This document shows positions 1 through 7,230 of a stretch of 36,625 nt of DNA, one piece after another. Numbering within the stretch: position 1 is the first letter of the stretch; the number at the start of each line of letters is the position of its first letter. Origin of the DNA: an uncultured Prevotellaceae bacterium (GTDB lineage: Bacteria; Bacteroidota; Bacteroidia; Bacteroidales; Bacteroidaceae); NCBI GenBank assembly GCA_900320565.1, contig ONSR01000015.1, positions 1 to 36,625 of the forward strand, given 5' to 3'. A model generated the notes under the pieces. The model was not told the origin of the DNA and ran no database searches. It saw nothing but the letters and a program-made list of their open reading frames with translations. The translations under genes and the position numbers were made by a program.

Positions 1-1
1 C

Positions 2-400
2 GACGGACAGAATCAAAGCGTAACTCTCGAAAACAATACCGCAGCAAAGGCTTTGGTAGAGAAGTTGCAGCAAGCACCTGTTACCGTTACGCTCAACAGT
101 AGCGGCGGCTTTGAGATTTGGGGAGCACTTGGCTTCTCATTGCCCACAAGCAACGAACAAATAACGGCTCAGCCTGGCGACGTCATCCTCTATAACGGCA
201 GCAACATCTGTCTCTTCTACGGCAGCAACCCCTGGAGCTACACAAGATTGGGCAAGATTGATGGTCTGTCGGAAAGTGAATTGCGCTCGTTCCTGAAGGC
301 TGGCGAGAGCAATATCAGCGTCACATTGTCGAAAGGACGAGGAACTCTACTCGCTGAACGGGCAAAGAGTCAGCAATACTTCGAAAGGAATTTACATTAA
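2..400 (+). CDS. C-terminal part of a secreted cyclophilin-like domain protein (5' end outside window; apparent frameshift near the end)
   Basis: The frame is open from the window edge, so the N-terminus is missing; the TTG at 53 is internal and unlikely to be the start. The visible part (VTLENNTAAKALVEKLQQ..., then GDVILYNGSNICLFYG and SYTRLGKIDG) matches the pattern of the bacterial cyclophilin-like domain found in secreted Bacteroidota proteins. No enzymatic role can be assigned. After about residue 110 the frame loses sense (GRGTLLAERAKSQQ) and stops at 398-400. The +1 frame from about 333 instead encodes a typical C-terminal sorting tail that overlaps the next start codon, so the real protein probably ends at 425. 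The frameshift could be a sequencing error, a true mutation or, less likely, programmed. Confidence 0.6.
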   Translation, partial: DGQNQSVTLENNTAAKALVEKLQQAPVTVTLNSSGGFEIWGALGFSLPTSNEQITAQPGDVILYNGSNICLFYGSNPWSYTRLGKIDGLSESELRSFLKAGESNISVTLSKGRGTLLAERAKSQQYFERNLH

Positions 401-425
401 GAACGGCAAAAAAGTGATATTATGA
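333..425 (+). other. Out-of-frame C-terminal sorting-like tail of the preceding gene
   Basis: Read in the frame of position 333, the DNA encodes DEELYSLNGQRVSNTSKG followed by IYIKNGKKVIL and TGA at 423-425. This is the type IX secretion or cell-surface sorting tail pattern of Prevotella and Porphyromonas proteins, and it resembles the tails at 11686 and 36314. The frame joins the upstream cyclophilin-like domain if one base is dropped around 332-337 (AAAGGAC). The TGA overlaps the ATG of the next gene as ATGA, as expected of a coupled gene pair. Confidence 0.65.
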
Positions 426-958
426 AGAAGGTTATAGTTATTTCTACGAGCCTGCGTCGTGGCTCAAACAGCGATATGCTCGCTGACAAGTTTGTGGAAG
501 GTGCTAAGGCTGCAGGGAACGATGTGGAGAAGATTTCCCTCGTCGGCAAAGACATCCAGTTCTGCAAGGGTTGCCTGGGCTGTCAAAAGCTGGGCCGTTG
601 TGTCATCAACGATGATGTGAACGACATCATGGCTAAAGTACTGAAAGCAGACGTCATTTGCTGGGCTACACCTATATATTATTATGAGATGAGCGGTCAG
701 ATGAAGACACTCATTGACCGCATGAATGCTATGTACGAACAGGACTATCAGTTCCGCGATGTCTATCTGCTGACTACGGCTGCCGAGGATGAAACAGAGA
801 CGCCAAAGCGAGCAGAGATAGGCCTGACGGGCTGGATAGACTGTTATCCAAAGAGTCGAATAGCTGGTACGCTCTTCTGCGGAGGCGTGAATGATGCCCG
901 AGAGATTGAAGGAAACCCCAAACTGCAAGAAGCATTTGAATTAGGAAAGAAGGTATGA
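422..958 (+). CDS. Flavodoxin-fold NAD(P)H-dependent oxidoreductase (iron-sulfur flavoprotein-like)
   Basis: A 178-residue NADPH-dependent FMN reductase family protein. The N-terminal beta strand and phosphate-binding loop MKKVIVISTSLRRGSNSDMLA, and the later ATPIYYYEMSGQMKTLIDR segment, are classic for FMN-binding flavodoxin-fold reductases. A cysteine cluster (C48, C51, C54, C60 in FCKGCLGCQKLGRC) resembles the iron-sulfur flavoprotein subgroup, though whether a cluster binds here is not certain. It probably passes electrons from NAD(P)H to quinones or other small electrophiles in the cytoplasm. The start overlaps the upstream tail by ATGA, and its TGA overlaps the next ATG (955) in the same way, so it is translationally coupled to both. 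The substrate is unknown. Confidence 0.85.
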   Translation: MKKVIVISTSLRRGSNSDMLADKFVEGAKAAGNDVEKISLVGKDIQFCKGCLGCQKLGRCVINDDVNDIMAKVLKADVICWATPIYYYEMSGQMKTLIDRMNAMYEQDYQFRDVYLLTTAAEDETETPKRAEIGLTGWIDCYPKSRIAGTLFCGGVNDAREIEGNPKLQEAFELGKKV

Positions 959-2082
959 AGAAAACTATATTAGCCGCAATCCTGCTGGGCGGGATGCTTG
1001 CAGGATGCACAAACAAAGAACAGACTAAAACAGAAGAGAATATGACGACATTGAATCTGACGCAGGAATGGGACAAGGTGTTTTCGCTAAGCGAAAACGT
1101 GAGCCATCGCAAAGTGACGTTCGAAACGCAATACGGACTGACACTTGCAGCAGACCTTTATACGCCAAAGGATGCTGAGGGAAAACTTGCAGCCATTGCT
1201 GTTTCTGGTCCTTTCGGTGCCACAAAGGAACAATCGAGCGGTCTCTATGCCATGAAGATGGCTGAACGTGGCTTCGTTGCGTTGGCTTTCGATCCCTCCT
1301 ATACTGGTGAAAGCAGCGGGGAACCTCGTCGAACAGCCTCGCCTGACATCAATACTGAAGACTTCATGGCCGCAGTCGATTTCCTGTCGAAACAGGAAAA
1401 TGTAGATGCAGACCGTATTGGCATCATCGGCATCTGCGGCTGGGGTGGTATTGCTCTGAATGCTGCAGCAACAGATACACGTATCAAAGCTACAGTTGCC
1501 TCGACGATGTATGATATGACTCGCGTCAGTGGAAACGGATACTACGACAGCGAGGACAAGGAAGAGTCGCGCCATGCTGCACGTGAGGCTCTCGCCAAAC
1601 AACGTCTCTCAGACCCAATGGCGATGGCTGGTGGAGTCATTGATCCCCTACCCGATGATGCGCCTCAGTTCGTAAAGGACTACTACGACTATTACAAGAC
1701 CACTCGCGGCTATCACGTTCGCAGCGGCAACTCGAACGACGGCTGGCGTGTTATCGGTACACAAGCCTATTCGAACAGCCGTTTCCTCTACTACATCAAC
1801 GAGATTCGCTCTGCAGTCCTCGTGATGCATGGTGCTGAAGCTCATTCGCGCTACTTCGGCGAAGCAGCTTATCACTATATGGTAGATGGTAAGGCTGAGG
1901 GTTACAAGTTCGTAGGAGAGCCCAATCCCAACCCAGAGAACAAGCAACTGCTCATCATTCCCGAAGCCTCGCATTGTGACCTCTACGACGGAGGCTACAC
2001 TGAACTGAAAGGTAAAGGCGAGCCAAAGAACATGATTCCTTGGGACACACTGGCGGAGTTTTTCAATCAGTACATGAAATAA
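955..2082 (+). CDS. Alpha/beta hydrolase lipoprotein, dienelactone-hydrolase-like
   Basis: A 375-residue protein with a lipoprotein signal (MKKTILAAILLGGMLAGC, lipidated Cys at about 18), so it is anchored in an envelope membrane. The alpha/beta hydrolase fold is visible: the nucleophile elbow G-I-C-G-W-G-G puts Cys161 where serine hydrolases have Ser, as in dienelactone hydrolases, and the catalytic His is probably H340 in PEASHCDLYD. The substrate cannot be read from sequence; related Bacteroidota proteins are usually named only as hydrolases or acetyl xylan esterase-like. It starts in an ATGA overlap with the oxidoreductase gene and is followed 4 bp later by an ABM protein, suggesting one operon for processing small oxidised or electrophilic compounds (inference). 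Confidence 0.8.
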   Translation: MKKTILAAILLGGMLAGCTNKEQTKTEENMTTLNLTQEWDKVFSLSENVSHRKVTFETQYGLTLAADLYTPKDAEGKLAAIAVSGPFGATKEQSSGLYAMKMAERGFVALAFDPSYTGESSGEPRRTASPDINTEDFMAAVDFLSKQENVDADRIGIIGICGWGGIALNAAATDTRIKATVASTMYDMTRVSGNGYYDSEDKEESRHAAREALAKQRLSDPMAMAGGVIDPLPDDAPQFVKDYYDYYKTTRGYHVRSGNSNDGWRVIGTQAYSNSRFLYYINEIRSAVLVMHGAEAHSRYFGEAAYHYMVDGKAEGYKFVGEPNPNPENKQLLIIPEASHCDLYDGGYTELKGKGEPKNMIPWDTLAEFFNQYMK

Positions 2083-2086
2083 CGTA

Positions 2087-2479
2087 ATGCCTATGAAGGG
2101 GTTTTGGTTTGCGCTTATCTCCATGCTATTTGCCACAACATCATTTGCTCAAGACATGTTAGTCCGTATCAGCGAAATAGAGGTCTATCCGCAGTACCTG
2201 AAGGAGTACTTGGCGTTTGCCAACGAGGTAGACCGTTTGAGTATGGAACGCGAGCCTGGCGTCGTTTGTCTGTTCCCCATGCAAAGTGCTGAGGACTCCA
2301 CGCAGATTCGCATCCTTGAAATCTATGCTTCTCAGGAAGCGTACCAGAGTCATATCCAGTCGGCCCATTTCCAGAAGTACAAGCAGGGCACGCTCCACAT
2401 GGTGAAGAACCTGAACTTGCCAGATATGATTCCGCTCGACCCAGAGACGATGAAGCAGATATTCAGGAAGCAGAGATAG
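2087..2479 (+). CDS. Secreted ABM (antibiotic biosynthesis monooxygenase)-domain protein
   Basis: A 130-residue protein with a signal peptide (MPMKGFWFALISMLFATTSFAQ; the second ATG at 2093 is an equally good start). The mature part is one ABM/dimeric alpha-beta barrel: VRISEIEVYPQYLKEYLAFA, EPGVVCLFPMQ, IRILEIYASQEAYQSHIQSAHFQ. The family includes quinol monooxygenases such as YgiN, but many members have no known activity. An exported version next to a flavoprotein and a hydrolase hints at quinone or phenol chemistry in the periplasm; this is inference from context. It is the last gene of the (+) cluster, ending 26 bp before a bidirectional terminator. Confidence 0.8.
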   Translation: MPMKGFWFALISMLFATTSFAQDMLVRISEIEVYPQYLKEYLAFANEVDRLSMEREPGVVCLFPMQSAEDSTQIRILEIYASQEAYQSHIQSAHFQKYKQGTLHMVKNLNLPDMIPLDPETMKQIFRKQR

Positions 2480-2504
2480 GCAACCATACTAACCAATATA
2501 AAAA

Positions 2505-2540
2505 AGCGAGGCATGAGAAATCATACCTCGCTTACCTTTT
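2505..2540. terminator. Bidirectional rho-independent terminator between convergent genes
   Basis: Arms AGCGAGGCATGA (2505-2516) and TCATACCTCGCT (2521-2532) pair over 12 bp with one mismatch around a GAAA loop. The + strand has a T-rich run after it and the - strand has six T directly after the stem, so it can end the ABM gene from the left and the small DUF2795-like gene from the right. Confidence 0.8.
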
Positions 2541-2554
2541 TATTTCAATAAGTC

Positions 2555-2776
2555 TTAATATTCGTCTTCGTTGAAGAGGAAGTCATCCTTGGTAGGATAG
2601 TCAGGCCAAATGTCCTCTATCGTTTCGTAAACTTCGCCTTCATCTTCCATTTCAGTCAGATTCTCGATAACTTCGAGGGGCGCGCCACTACGAGTTGCAT
2701 AGTCTATCAGTTCTTCTCTGGTTGCTGGCCAGGGTGCATCTTCAAGCTTTGAAGCTAATTCCAATGTCCAGTACAT
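2555..2776 (-). CDS. Small acidic DUF2795-like protein
   Basis: A 73-residue acidic protein starting MYWTLELASKLEDAPWPATREELIDYATRSG and ending YPTKDDFLFNEDEY. The pattern APWPATREELIDYA...GAP.EVIENL.E is that of the short DUF2795-type proteins widespread in Bacteroidota, whose function is unknown. The ATG at 2774-2776 was chosen over upstream in-frame codons because it has a purine-rich site (AAAGAGA) before it, fits the family start, and lies 35 bp inside a good promoter box. The residues upstream of it (low-complexity, Cys- and Lys-rich) are not protein-like. Confidence 0.8.
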   Translation of the reverse strand: MYWTLELASKLEDAPWPATREELIDYATRSGAPLEVIENLTEMEDEGEVYETIEDIWPDYPTKDDFLFNEDEY

Positions 2777-2810
2777 AGTATTCTCTTTAGTGTTTTTTTG
2801 TTTTTGGTGT

Positions 2811-2840
2811 GCAAAGATACAACATTTTTTGAAACTGCAA
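2811..2840 (-). promoter_or_regulatory. Bacteroidota promoter for the small DUF2795-like gene
   Basis: The - strand reads TATCTTTGC (2819-2811), an exact TAnnTTTG -7 element, with TTG at 2840-2838 placed about right for a -33 element. It overlaps the 5' neighbour's stop region, so the small gene can be transcribed apart from the adenosyltransferase gene. Confidence 0.7.
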
Positions 2841-3377
2841 TCATTTATGCCATAAAATTTCTTCTGTTCCTTGCAAAAAATTGAGGCGAAGTGCAAGAAT
2901 ATAGAAATAATCACTCAATCGGTTGACGTATGCAAGGAGTTCCGGGGCAACTTCCTCCGATGAATTGAGGGTAAGGATGCGACGTTCTGCTCTGCGACAA
3001 ATAGTACGGCAGACATGAGCCAGTGCTGCCGGCCTGCACCCTCCGGGAAGGGTGAAGCCCCGCCACTTTGGAAGACCTTCAGAAGCCGCGTCAATGCTTT
3101 GTTCCAACTTTGTTACGTCAACGGAAGTAATGATAACGGATGGCACTTGAGGAGCCTCTGTAGCGAGCTGAGCGCCAATCACAAAAAGGTTGTTCTGGAT
3201 GCCTATGAGCGTTTCTCTGTCCACAGGTTCGCTCACGTAAGTCAACAAGAGGCCGACTTGAGCATTCAATTCGTCAATGGTTCCGTAGCTCTCCAGTCGA
3301 GCACAATCCTTGGGAACGCGCTTTCCGCCTACAAGGGACGTCGTTCCTGTGTCGCCAGTCTTAGTATATACCTTCAT
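2841..3377 (-). CDS. Cob(I)yrinic acid a,c-diamide adenosyltransferase, PduO type
   Basis: A 178-residue ATP:corrinoid adenosyltransferase, which makes adenosylcobalamin from cob(I)alamin and ATP in the cytoplasm. The PduO-family marks are all present: the N-terminal ATP loop TKTGDTGTTSL (5-15), ARLESYGTIDELNAQVG (26-42), CRTICRRAER (123-132) and NRLSDYFYILA (152-162). The length is normal. The ATG lies in a TGATG overlap with the end of the upstream gene, so the two are coupled although unrelated in function. No other B12 genes or B12 riboswitch were seen nearby, so this is probably a salvage or assembly step for B12-dependent enzymes encoded elsewhere. Confidence 0.9.
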   Translation of the reverse strand: MKVYTKTGDTGTTSLVGGKRVPKDCARLESYGTIDELNAQVGLLLTYVSEPVDRETLIGIQNNLFVIGAQLATEAPQVPSVIITSVDVTKLEQSIDAASEGLPKWRGFTLPGGCRPAALAHVCRTICRRAERRILTLNSSEEVAPELLAYVNRLSDYFYILALRLNFLQGTEEILWHK

Positions 3378-3904
3378 CAGAAATTCACTTTATAGTATTG
3401 TTTATTATATTGTTTATCGAAGAATGCTATTCCGAAGTCATAGAGGTCGAAGCTGACTACTGATGGGATGCTCTTGAACCAATCGCGATGGAGGTGCAGG
3501 TTATCGAGGAGAAGCACAGAATGTTCTCCCAGATGCTCAAGAGCCTCATCGCAAGGTTCTCTCAGCAAGCACATGCTCACCTCTCCCTCTTGCCATCCGC
3601 ATTGTATGTTGGCATTCTTGCAACCGCACTTCAAATAGCGTTTCTCCCACCAAGCATCCCGTGGAAGCACGATGGTAGATGGTTGAAGATGATTGGCAAT
3701 GCGAAGCAAGAGATGCAACCCCCTACGTACCCTCAGTCGCATCGAAAGAGGCAGCCCGCGGTCGAGCAACGCATAGCCATAATAGGGATGTGACTCGTAT
3801 ATGACATCCGTGATGAAGCGGAAGGCAAAAGGACTGTGCACGCCATAACCTTTGCGATGACGGAAACGAGCAAGCCAAATGAGAGGATTTGTCACTTTTT
3901 GCAT
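3377..3904 (-). CDS. Conserved Bacteroidota protein, probable shortened methyltransferase-like
   Basis: A 175-residue protein. Its N-terminal part, ARFRHRKGYGVHSPFAFRFI, matches the start of a Bacteroidota family often described as SAM-dependent (O-)methyltransferase-like (HxHGVHSPFVF). Its C-terminus (SFDLYDFGIAFFDKQYNKQYYKVNF) also matches the end of that family. The middle, which should hold the SAM-binding glycine motif, is short and shows no E/D-x-G-x-G, so activity is doubtful. It may be a degenerate family member or serve another role. It begins a two-gene unit with the adenosyltransferase gene and has its own promoter box at 3915-3922. Confidence 0.6.
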   Translation of the reverse strand: MQKVTNPLIWLARFRHRKGYGVHSPFAFRFITDVIYESHPYYGYALLDRGLPLSMRLRVRRGLHLLLRIANHLQPSTIVLPRDAWWEKRYLKCGCKNANIQCGWQEGEVSMCLLREPCDEALEHLGEHSVLLLDNLHLHRDWFKSIPSVVSFDLYDFGIAFFDKQYNKQYYKVNF

Positions 3905-3914
3905 AACTTGAGCA

Positions 3915-3945
3915 CAAAATTAAGCATATTTTCCTAAACTTTCAA
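3915..3945 (-). promoter_or_regulatory. Bacteroidota promoter upstream of the 3904-2841 gene pair
   Basis: The - strand carries TAATTTTG (3922-3915), a TAnnTTTG match, with TTG at 3945-3943 at -33 spacing. The box lies about 10 bp before the ATG at 3904, so the mRNA would be nearly leaderless. Confidence 0.6.
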
Positions 3946-3999
3946 GCCTGCAAAGCAAAAAATCTTGCAAAATCTATTGCGCATATCATATAATAAACG

Positions 4000-4007
4000 T
4001 AACTTCG
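4000..4007 (+). promoter_or_regulatory. Promoter -7 element for the Ala-rich lipoprotein
   Basis: TAACTTCG is one base off TAnnTTTG, and TTG at 3977-3979 gives the usual spacing. It would leave a leader of about 65 nt that is AT-rich and contains no strong hairpin. Confidence 0.5.
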
Positions 4008-4078
4008 CTGCGGAAAACATAAAAAACGTCGATACAAGTTTTATTAACTTATTTATAAACCCTTTAATTCAAACAAGT

Positions 4079-4699
4079 ATGAAAAAGTTATTTGCAATGG
4101 CAGCAATTGCTGTAATGTGTCTGACTGGCTGTAACAAAGCTAACACAGCTGAAGAGGCTCTCGACTTCGAGAAGGCTACTCCCGAAGCAGTCGTAAGCGC
4201 ACTCGCAGAAAAGGTACAGGCTGGTGACGCAACTGCTATCACAGCAGCTCTGGAGACTGTTCAGACTCAGCTGGCTGGTCTGGTTGACGCCGGTAACGTT
4301 GAGAAGGTTACTGAGTATGCAGCTAAGATCAAGACTTTCGTTGAAGAGAACGCCGAGGCTCTGAAGGGCTTCAACATCGACGTAACTCCTCTGACTGCCG
4401 TTATCGACAAGGTTGCTGCAATGCCAGGCGCTGCCCAAGAAGCTGCCGAGGATGCCGCTCAGGATGCTGCTGAAGCCGCTCAGGAACAGGTTGAAGGCGC
4501 TGTAAACGAAGCTGCTGACGCTGCTCAGGGTGCTGTCAACGATGCTGTCAGCGCAGGCCAGAAGGCTGTCAACGATGCAGTCAGCGCAGGCCAGAAGGCT
4601 GTCAACGATGCAGCCAATGCAGGTGCAAAGGCTGTAGAAGATGGCAAAGCTAAGACAAACGAAGCCATTCAGGGCGCAGCCGACAAGATTAAGCTCTAA
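4079..4699 (+). CDS. Alanine-rich repeat lipoprotein, helical (LEA/apolipoprotein-like)
   Basis: A 206-residue protein with a lipoprotein signal (MKKLFAMAAIAVMCLTGC) and a strongly Ala/Asp/Glu/Val-rich body. From about residue 120 it is made of 11-residue units such as AVNDAVSAGQK repeated, which would form amphipathic helices as in LEA-like proteins. Three units are almost identical at DNA level (4532-4630). The ATG at 4079 is chosen because it begins the lipoprotein signal; upstream in-frame codons give a non-signal sequence. No enzymatic motif is present. A structural or stress-related envelope role is possible but unproven. It has its own promoter and ends 19 bp before a terminator, so it is monocistronic. 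Codon use looks highly biased (GCT, AAG, CTG), suggesting strong expression. Confidence 0.75.
   Translation: MKKLFAMAAIAVMCLTGCNKANTAEEALDFEKATPEAVVSALAEKVQAGDATAITAALETVQTQLAGLVDAGNVEKVTEYAAKIKTFVEENAEALKGFNIDVTPLTAVIDKVAAMPGAAQEAAEDAAQDAAEAAQEQVEGAVNEAADAAQGAVNDAVSAGQKAVNDAVSAGQKAVNDAANAGAKAVEDGKAKTNEAIQGAADKIKL
4532..4630 (+). repeat. Three tandem 33-bp units inside the lipoprotein gene
   Basis: Units at 4532-4564, 4565-4597 and 4598-4630 each begin GCTGTCAACGATGC. The first two differ at one position and the third diverges toward its end. Being multiples of 3, unit gain or loss would change helix length without a frameshift. Confidence 0.85.
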
Positions 4700-4718
4700 A
4701 TCTTAATTGGCAATAAAC

Positions 4719-4762
4719 AATGAAGCCGAGGGCGTTTGCTCTCGGCTTCATTCATTTATTGT
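4719..4762. terminator. Bidirectional terminator between the lipoprotein gene and clpB
   Basis: AATGAAGCCGAG (4719-4730) pairs perfectly with CTCGGCTTCATT (4741-4752), and inner bases extend the stem to a GTTT loop. AT-rich flanks on both sides suit termination of both convergent genes. Confidence 0.8.
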
Positions 4763-4767
4763 TCCAT

Positions 4768-6861
4768 TTATTCCATCGTCAACTTGCCTTCTTTGGCATC
4801 GACCTTGATGGGACGATTGCGGTCAAGTCGGCCTGCAAGGAGTTCCTTCGAGAGGTCGTCGAGCAGGAGGCGCTGGATGGCTCGCTTGACGGGACGCGCT
4901 CCGAAGTCTGGGTCGTAGCCTTCGTTAGCAAGCAAGTCGATGGCTTCATCGCTTACCTCCAAAGTCAAGCCATTCTCTTTAAGCATCCTTTGAACTCCCT
5001 CAACCTGCAGACGGACAATCTGCTTCACTTCGCCCCAGTTGAGGGGATGGAAGACGATAATCTCGTCGATTCGGTTCAGGAACTCGGGACGAATGCCACG
5101 CTGTACCAGCATGTCGCGCACATCTTGCTCTCCTTTGTCGAGGTCTGCGCCTGTCAGCAGGTTGCTCGTCATGATGATGATGGTGTTCTTGAAGTTGACG
5201 GTTCGACCCTTCGAATCCGTCAGACGGCCATCGTCGAGCACTTGCAGCAGGGTGTTGAAGACATCGGGATGCGCTTTCTCTATCTCATCGAAGAGCACGA
5301 CCTGATAAGGTTTCCTTCGAACAGCCTCGGTGAGCTGACCACCCTCGTCATAACCGACATATCCTGGAGGGGCACCTATCAGACGCGTCACGCTGAACTT
5401 CTCCTGATACTCACTCATATCGATACGCGTCATCATCGTTTCGTCGTCGAAGAGGTATTCAGCCAGTGCCTTTGCCAGTTCCGTCTTGCCCACACCAGTC
5501 GAACCGAGGAAGATAAACGAACCGATAGGACGCTTCGGGTCTTGCAGACCAGCACGACTACGGCGCACGGCATTGCTTACGGCAGCGATGGCTTCTTCCT
5601 GACCGACAACGCGCTTGTGCAGTTCTTCCTCAAGATGAAGCAGCTTCTCGGTTTCGCTGGTCTGCATCTTCGTGACAGGAATGCCGGTCCAACGACTTAC
5701 GACATCAGCTATATCATCGGCAGTGACTTCGTCGCGAAGCAGTTTATTGCTGACAGAAGAACTTTCCTTGAGTTGCTTCTCAAGCTCTGGCAGCTTCGAG
5801 TAGCGAATCTCGGCAACCTTAGCGTAATCGCCATCGCGTTCTGCTTGCTCTGCTTCTCTACGGAGCTGCCCGATGCTGTCCTTCAGGGTTTGAACCTGGT
5901 CGGCTTGATGCTTCTCGTTCTCCCATTGCTGACGCATCTCTTTCTCCTGCCCTCGCAGGTCGGCTATCTCTTTCTCGATACCCGCAAGCTTGGGGTCTTG
6001 TTTGCTCTCACGACGGATGGCCTCGCGTTCAATCTCAAGCTGGGCAAGACGACGGCTGATTTCATCGAGTTCCTCAGGCACGGAGTCGCGCTCCATACGG
6101 AGCTTTGCTGCGGCTTCGTCCATCAGGTCGATGGCTTTATCGGGCAGGAAGCGCTCGGTGATGTAACGTTGCGAGAGCTGTACGGCAGCAATGACGGCGT
6201 CGTCCTGGATACGCACCTTGTGGTGGTTCTCGTAACGTTCCTTCAGACCACGCAGGATGCTGATGCTGGAAAGTGTGTCGGGCTCATCGACCATGACGGT
6301 CTGGAATCGGCGTTCCAGCGCCTTGTCCTTCTCGAAGTATTTCTGGTACTCGTCGAGCGTAGTGGCACCGATGCTTCGCATCTCACCACGGGCAAGTGCA
6401 GGCTTCAGGATGTTTGCAGCATCCATCGCACCTTCGCCTTTACCGGCACCGACCAGAGTATGTATCTCGTCGATAAAGAGGATGATGCCGCCTTGACTCT
6501 CTGTCACTTCCTTGACGACGCTCTTCAGCCTTTCCTCGAACTCGCCCTTGTACATAGCACCGGCCACGAGCGCGCCCATGTCGAGGCTGTAGAGTTGTTT
6601 ATTCTTCAGGTTCTCGGGCACATCGCCACGCAGGATTCTGTGGGCAAGACCTTCCACGATGGCCGTTTTACCCGTACCTGGTTCACCTATCAAGATAGGG
6701 TTATTCTTTGTCCTTCGCGAGAGAATCTGCAGCACGCGACGTATCTCGTCGTCTCGTCCGATGACGGGGTCGAGCTTCCCTGCCCTAGCCTCGTCAACGA
6801 GGTTGCGAGCATACTTCTGCAGGCTCTTCTCTTCTTGTTGTTGATTTGGATTCTGTATCAT
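4768..6861 (-). CDS. clpB: ClpB-type disaggregase lacking the N-terminal domain
   Basis: A 697-residue AAA+ chaperone that would act with DnaK to pull apart protein aggregates. It has NBD1 (Walker A GEPGTGKT 59-66, Walker B FIDEIH around 129-134), a long charged coiled coil (about 255-370, with the ClpB-specific [15 protein letters not shown]), and NBD2 (Walker A GSTGVGKT 453-460, then [13 protein letters not shown] and LNRIDEII). The coiled-coil middle domain identifies ClpB rather than ClpA or ClpC. Typical ClpB has about 860 residues with Walker A near residue 206; here about 145 N-terminal residues are absent. The ATG at 6859-6861 has its own AAGGAG site, and no N-domain remnant lies upstream, so this resembles the short ClpB isoform made as the only product. 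It is monocistronic. Confidence 0.93.
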   Translation of the reverse strand: MIQNPNQQQEEKSLQKYARNLVDEARAGKLDPVIGRDDEIRRVLQILSRRTKNNPILIGEPGTGKTAIVEGLAHRILRGDVPENLKNKQLYSLDMGALVAGAMYKGEFEERLKSVVKEVTESQGGIILFIDEIHTLVGAGKGEGAMDAANILKPALARGEMRSIGATTLDEYQKYFEKDKALERRFQTVMVDEPDTLSSISILRGLKERYENHHKVRIQDDAVIAAVQLSQRYITERFLPDKAIDLMDEAAAKLRMERDSVPEELDEISRRLAQLEIEREAIRRESKQDPKLAGIEKEIADLRGQEKEMRQQWENEKHQADQVQTLKDSIGQLRREAEQAERDGDYAKVAEIRYSKLPELEKQLKESSSVSNKLLRDEVTADDIADVVSRWTGIPVTKMQTSETEKLLHLEEELHKRVVGQEEAIAAVSNAVRRSRAGLQDPKRPIGSFIFLGSTGVGKTELAKALAEYLFDDETMMTRIDMSEYQEKFSVTRLIGAPPGYVGYDEGGQLTEAVRRKPYQVVLFDEIEKAHPDVFNTLLQVLDDGRLTDSKGRTVNFKNTIIIMTSNLLTGADLDKGEQDVRDMLVQRGIRPEFLNRIDEIIVFHPLNWGEVKQIVRLQVEGVQRMLKENGLTLEVSDEAIDLLANEGYDPDFGARPVKRAIQRLLLDDLSKELLAGRLDRNRPIKVDAKEGKLTME

Positions 6862-6913
6862 AGCATTATTCTCCTTTCACCCATATTCAACAAATCCCAT
6901 GCAAAGCCATCGA

Positions 6914-6947
6914 AGCACGACAAAATGACTGAGAGCACGACAAAATG
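6914..6947. promoter_or_regulatory. Direct repeat with 20-bp period upstream of clpB, possible operator
   Basis: AGCACGACAAAATG occurs at 6914-6927 and again at 6934-6947, exactly two helical turns apart and 53-86 bp upstream of the clpB start codon. The second copy extends to GACAAAATGTC, which has GACA/TGTC symmetry. This is how a paired binding site for a regulator would look; the regulator is unknown. Confidence 0.45.
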
Positions 6948-7047
6948 TCGGTACAAATCCCACTGTTTTGCAACCTAAAGTGTCAATATATTTAATATGT
7001 AATGAACGAAGGGTGCATCCCTTTTATCGTTTATGATTGCAGGAGAA

Positions 7048-7099
7048 GACGTGTCGAATTTGTCTTTTCGACATGATGAATTGCATGACACGACACGTC
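7048..7099. repeat. Inverted repeat GACGTGTCG / CGACACGTC
   Basis: Arms at 7048-7056 and 7091-7099 are perfectly complementary over 9 bp with a 34-bp spacer that itself contains GTCTTTTCGAC symmetry. It could form a hairpin or bind a dimeric regulator. Confidence 0.45.
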
Positions 7100-7104
7100 G
7101 TATT

Positions 7105-7174
7105 GATTGCACGTACATGTATATGCAATTGCACGTACATGTAAATGCAATTGCATATACATGTACGTGCAATC
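7105..7174. repeat. Three abutting 22-bp units forming a perfect 26-bp inverted repeat
   Basis: Units 7107-7128 and 7129-7150 (TTGCACGTACATGT then ATATGCAA or AAATGCAA) are direct copies with one difference. Unit 7151-7172 is the exact reverse complement of the first. With two flanking bases on each side, arms 7105-7130 and 7149-7174 pair perfectly over 26 bp. Each unit also contains ACATGT and a TTGCA...TGCAA frame, so it is nearly self-complementary. Confidence 0.8.
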
Positions 7175-7190
7175 AAATTCATGCGTGAAA

Positions 7191-7230
7191 ATAAGAAAAA
7201 GGACGTGTCTGAATGACTACAGACACGCCC
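7191..7230 (-). terminator. Rho-independent terminator of the purB-rluB-asnS unit
   Basis: On the - strand, GGGCGTGTCTG (7230-7220) pairs with CAGACACGTCC (7211-7201) with one mismatch, followed by TTTTTCTTAT. It lies about 85 bp past the asnS stop codon. Confidence 0.8.

Noticed and set aside
4720-6978. Long + strand open frame (752 codons) opposite clpB
   Set aside because: It is the antisense shadow of a well-conserved AAA+ gene; the translation is Leu/His/Val-rich with no domain, and the - strand carries all ClpB motifs.
7107-7172. Possible CRISPR array in the 22-bp repeats
   Set aside because: Units abut without spacers, one is inverted and no cas genes are near.
6975-7172. 65-codon - strand frame across the clpB upstream repeats
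   Set aside because: Its translation is made mostly of the 22-bp repeats (HVHVYAIAFTCTCN), with no ribosome site; it is not a credible protein.
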